Shown here in pieces: positions 6,903-8,516 of a DNA stretch of 8,516 nucleotides. A model generated the notes under the pieces. That model was not told where the DNA came from and made no database searches. It was given only the letters and a program-made list of their open reading frames with translations. Position 1 is the stretch's first letter, and each line of letters opens with the position of its first letter. Both the position numbers and the translations under genes were made by a program. Source of the DNA: an uncultured Clostridia bacterium (GTDB lineage: Bacteria > Bacillota > Clostridia > Christensenellales > CAG-917). Location: the NCBI GenBank assembly GCA_900554085.1, contig USGA01000023.1:1-8516 (forward strand), in the 5' to 3' direction.

Positions 6903-7340
6903 TCAGACGGGAGTGTTCTCCACCACTACTGCGATTATGAAACAAATCCAAAGCACGAGGATAAAACCGCCCTCCGCCGGAATTGCCAGTTTGGTGTACG
7001 GGCATTTCCAGCCTTTGTCCACGAACGTGAAAACGAAACGCGTAAAAAACACCGTGTTCGCAAAAATCAACCCGCCGACCAACGAATAGAACGGGTGCCC
7101 GAACACGAACGCCAGCACGCCGAGAAACAATGCCAGCGCAAACGATATACCTCCGTAATAGACGCGGATTTCCGTCTTGCCCGCATTGTCGACGGGTTGT
7201 ACCGAGTACTGTTTGCCGAATTTTTCGGGTTTCGCCATAAAGACTACGGCGGTGCAAAGGAAATAAATCATCAGACCTATGGTAGCCACGGTAGCGGCAA
7301 TGTTGTCCGCTATTATCTCTTTCAGAATCAATGCGTTCAT
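6903..7340 (-). CDS. Small four-helix membrane protein, DUF4345-like
   Basis: The product is 145 residues with four predicted membrane helices: about 14-35, 64-80, 85-106 and 123-140. The pattern RxYYGG (59-64) at the start of helix 2, Arg101 near the end of helix 3 and Asp108-x-Gly just after it resemble the DUF4345 family of small uncharacterised bacterial membrane proteins. I assign that from memory of the family pattern, so it is moderate at best. No catalytic function can be inferred. The start at 7338-7340 is well supported: AGGAGG (complement of 7346-7351) lies 5 nt upstream, and a perfect consensus promoter lies immediately beyond. The gene appears to be monocistronic, convergent with the large surface-protein gene, and ends at a shared hairpin terminator. 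The strong promoter suggests steady, high transcription. Confidence 0.8.
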   Translation of the reverse strand: MNALILKEIIADNIAATVATIGLMIYFLCTAVVFMAKPEKFGKQYSVQPVDNAGKTEIRVYYGGISFALALFLGVLAFVFGHPFYSLVGGLIFANTVFFTRFVFTFVDKGWKCPYTKLAIPAEGGFILVLWICFIIAVVVENTPV

Positions 7341-7345
7341 AATAT

Positions 7346-7351
7346 CCTCCT
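7346..7351 (-). promoter_or_regulatory. Ribosome-binding site of the DUF4345-like gene
   Basis: On the minus strand AGGAGG lies 5 nt before the ATG. Its 5' edge falls at about the predicted transcription start (near 7350-7352), so the message would begin with its ribosome-binding site. Confidence 0.85.
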
Positions 7352-7357
7352 GGGTCG

Positions 7358-7386
7358 ATTATATTTGCCGCCGCTTCCCTTGTCAA
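7358..7386 (-). promoter_or_regulatory. Perfect consensus sigma-70/sigma-A promoter of the DUF4345-like gene
   Basis: On the minus strand TTGACA (complement of 7381-7386) and TATAAT (complement of 7358-7363) are separated by exactly 17 nt, matching the consensus at all twelve positions. The -10 is 17 nt upstream of the start codon, so the leader should be only about 10-14 nt. Confidence 0.9.
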
Positions 7387-7527
7387 TACGGACCGACGGT
7401 ACAAGCGAGACATCGCAACGTTCGGCAATTGTTCCACTGCGTTGCCGTCCGCATTAACCGTCGCGCTTACGCCTTTTCGTCAACACGCGCGCATACTGAT
7501 TGTATGCGCAGGGGTGAGAGCCCGAAA
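7387..7527. other. Spacer between the small membrane-protein gene and tRNA-Asn, with an inverted repeat
   Basis: I see no gene in this stretch. Its one clear structure is a perfect 8-bp inverted repeat, GCGCATAC (7489-7496) and GTATGCGC (7502-7509), with a 5-nt loop TGATT. Neither side has a T-tract, so it is not an intrinsic terminator. It could be a protein-binding site or part of an RNA. A weaker pair, CGGCAA and TTGCCG, flanks about 14 nt around 7433-7457. Confidence 0.45.
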
Positions 7528-7556
7528 CAAAACAAAAGCACCCGTTTTCGGGTGCT
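7528..7556 (-). terminator. Intrinsic terminator of tRNA-Asn
   Basis: On the minus strand AGCACCCG and CGGGTGCT (complements of 7549-7556 and 7537-7544) form a perfect 8-bp stem with an AAAA loop. They are followed by TTTGTTTTG, a classical U-rich tail. The stem starts 3 nt after the encoded CCA end of the tRNA gene. Confidence 0.9.
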
Positions 7557-7559
7557 CTG

Positions 7560-7635
7560 TGGCGCCTGTTGAGGGACTCGAACCCCCGACACTGCGGTTA
7601 ACAGCCGCATGCTCTACCGACTGAGCTAAACAGGC
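7560..7635 (-). tRNA. tRNA-Asn (anticodon GTT), CCA encoded
   Basis: The 76-nt minus-strand sequence folds as a full cloverleaf: acceptor GCCTGTT/AACAGGC, D-arm GCTC..GAGC, anticodon arm TGCGG-CTGTTAA-CCGCA with anticodon GTT, a 5-nt variable loop, and T-arm GGGGG-TTCGAGT-CCCTC with one G-U pair. The discriminator is G and the 3' CCA is encoded at 7560-7562. It reads AAC and AAU codons. It has its own promoter and terminator, so it is a single-gene unit. I see no integrase or duplicated 3' end near it. Confidence 0.97.
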
Positions 7636-7654
7636 AAAATCAAATTGCTTAGTT

Positions 7655-7683
7655 ATGATAATCTTATCACGCCGTTTTGTCAA
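7655..7683 (-). promoter_or_regulatory. Promoter of tRNA-Asn
   Basis: On the minus strand TTGACA (complement of 7678-7683) and TATCAT (complement of 7655-7660) are separated by 17 nt. The -10 ends 19 nt before the mature tRNA 5' end, leaving a leader of about 12-14 nt to be removed by RNase P. Confidence 0.85.
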
Positions 7684-7736
7684 CTGTTTTTCGCGGCGCG
7701 GCGTTTTTGGGGTTTGTTTCCCTGCGGAACTCTCAT

Positions 7737-8516
7737 TCAGATGTACAATACGTCGAATCCGAAAATCGCGGAAAGAACGTACCCGAACACAATCGCGACC
7801 GCGAACATAACGCCGAATATGGCAAAATTCTCTTTCATATTCTTTCTGTCGCGGAAAAGCACTGCAAAACCCAACCCCGCATTCATCAACAATCCTCCGA
7901 CGGTTGCCCCGAAGCCGAGCCCTCCCATAAGATAAAGGTCGCTTATTACCACCGACGACGCGCAGTTCGGAATGGCGCCGACAAGCACGGCGAACAGCGG
8001 CGCAACGTACTTGTTGACCGTGAGAAAACTCATCAGCCTGTCTTCGCCGACATAGTAAACGACAATTCCGAAAATTACGTTTATTATCAGTATATAAAGA
8101 AATATCTTGAGACTGTGCGCCAGAGGGTGCAACAGATAGTGTTTGAGTTTCTCCCTCCTCTCTTTTCTACCGTTCTGGATTTCGTCTCCGCAGGGCGTAT
8201 CGCAACGGGAATGGTCGTGCCCGTCGTCGTGTTCCTCCTGCTCTATCGTGTGTCCGCAACAGCCGAGATGAATGGTAGGCTCGTGGCTGCATTCGTCGTG
8301 GTGCGCGGCGACCTCGCGTCTGCTCCTCGAATACAAAGCGTCCGCCGTGTAGCCGACTAAAAGACCAATGGCGAATTTGAACGCGAGTATGGGGAATATA
8401 TGCAGGGCTTTCGCGCCTGAGGCTATGAAAATCGGGAGCGCCTCGTCGGACGTTGCGAGATATACGCCGAGCAACGTTCCCACGGTGATATGACGCTTTT
8501 TGTAAAGGTCTGTCGC
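7737..8516 (-). CDS. Predicted 10-TM heavy-metal (manganese-type) exporter, C-terminal part
   Basis: The frame is open to the window edge, so the N-terminal part is missing; 259 residues are visible before the TGA at 7737-7739. In-frame GTG 8481-8483 is not the real start, because family-like sequence (LYKKRHITV) continues upstream. The segments TVGTLLGVYLATSDEALP, GAIPNCASSVV and RDRKNMKENFAIFG match my memory of the putative manganese transporter/10-TM heavy-metal exporter family (DUF2899, ArsP_2-like). That family has two related halves, each with an IPxC-type motif. Between hydrophobic segments lies a polar loop rich in His and Cys (complement of 8190-8303) with eight His and five Cys in 38 residues, probably a cytoplasmic metal-binding loop. 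The substrate is not determined by the sequence. I see no clear terminator between its stop and the tRNA promoter. Confidence 0.75.
   Translation of the reverse strand, partial: ATDLYKKRHITVGTLLGVYLATSDEALPIFIASGAKALHIFPILAFKFAIGLLVGYTADALYSRSRREVAAHHDECSHEPTIHLGCCGHTIEQEEHDDGHDHSRCDTPCGDEIQNGRKERREKLKHYLLHPLAHSLKIFLYILIINVIFGIVVYYVGEDRLMSFLTVNKYVAPLFAVLVGAIPNCASSVVISDLYLMGGLGFGATVGGLLMNAGLGFAVLFRDRKNMKENFAIFGVMFAVAIVFGYVLSAIFGFDVLYI

Noticed and set aside
7511..7524. GGGGTGAGAGCCCG, which looks slightly like part of a thiamine-pyrophosphate riboswitch
   Set aside because: The other conserved helices and the CTGAGA motif are missing, and no thiamine gene follows.
7560..7635. tRNA-Asn as an integration site of a mobile element
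   Set aside because: There is no integrase, no duplicated tRNA end and no phage-like gene in the window.
7480..7683. A 67-codon minus-strand frame across the tRNA gene
   Set aside because: It spans a complete tRNA with its own promoter and terminator, and has no ribosome-binding site of note.
7677..8360. A 227-codon plus-strand open frame opposite the metal exporter
   Set aside because: The minus-strand frame has membrane helices and exporter-family motifs; the plus-strand translation has no coherent features.

Overview
The window is 8.5 kb of GC-rich bacterial DNA (roughly 55-60% GC by eye). Strong purine-rich Shine-Dalgarno sites, textbook sigma-A/sigma-70 promoters, a CCA-encoding tRNA gene, the ftsH and cysE-cysS genes and a large repeat-bearing surface-type protein all suggest a member of the Bacillota, most likely an uncultured Clostridia-type lineage. 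No gene here fixes the taxonomy, so that placement is inference. All seven protein genes end in TGA.

Left part (1-2581, + strand): the 3' end of ftsH (membrane AAA+ protease) with a long low-complexity tail, then cysE (serine O-acetyltransferase) and cysS (cysteinyl-tRNA synthetase). cysE and cysS are one base apart, so cysteine synthesis and cysteine charging are coupled. A 12-bp hairpin terminator follows cysS. The 40-nt gap between ftsH and cysE is too short for a T-box leader.

Middle part (2582-6849, + strand): a predicted promoter (TTGCAC, 17-nt spacer, TATATT) drives a two-gene operon. The first gene encodes a four-helix CvpA-family membrane protein with an unusually large central loop. 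The second, one base downstream, encodes a 1095-residue protein that I cannot assign to a family. It has one N-terminal membrane anchor and a very large, Tyr/Asp-rich, internally repeated outer domain. This pair is the least explained and most interesting part of the window. A bidirectional-looking hairpin terminator separates it from the convergent gene that follows.

Right part (6850-8516, - strand): a small four-helix membrane protein resembling DUF4345, with a perfect consensus promoter and an extremely short leader; a roughly 140-nt spacer with an 8-bp inverted repeat; a tRNA-Asn(GTT) gene with its own promoter and terminator; and the C-terminal part of a predicted 10-TM heavy-metal/manganese exporter with a His/Cys-rich loop, cut by the window edge.

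I see no mobile element, CRISPR array, phage gene or recognised defence system.
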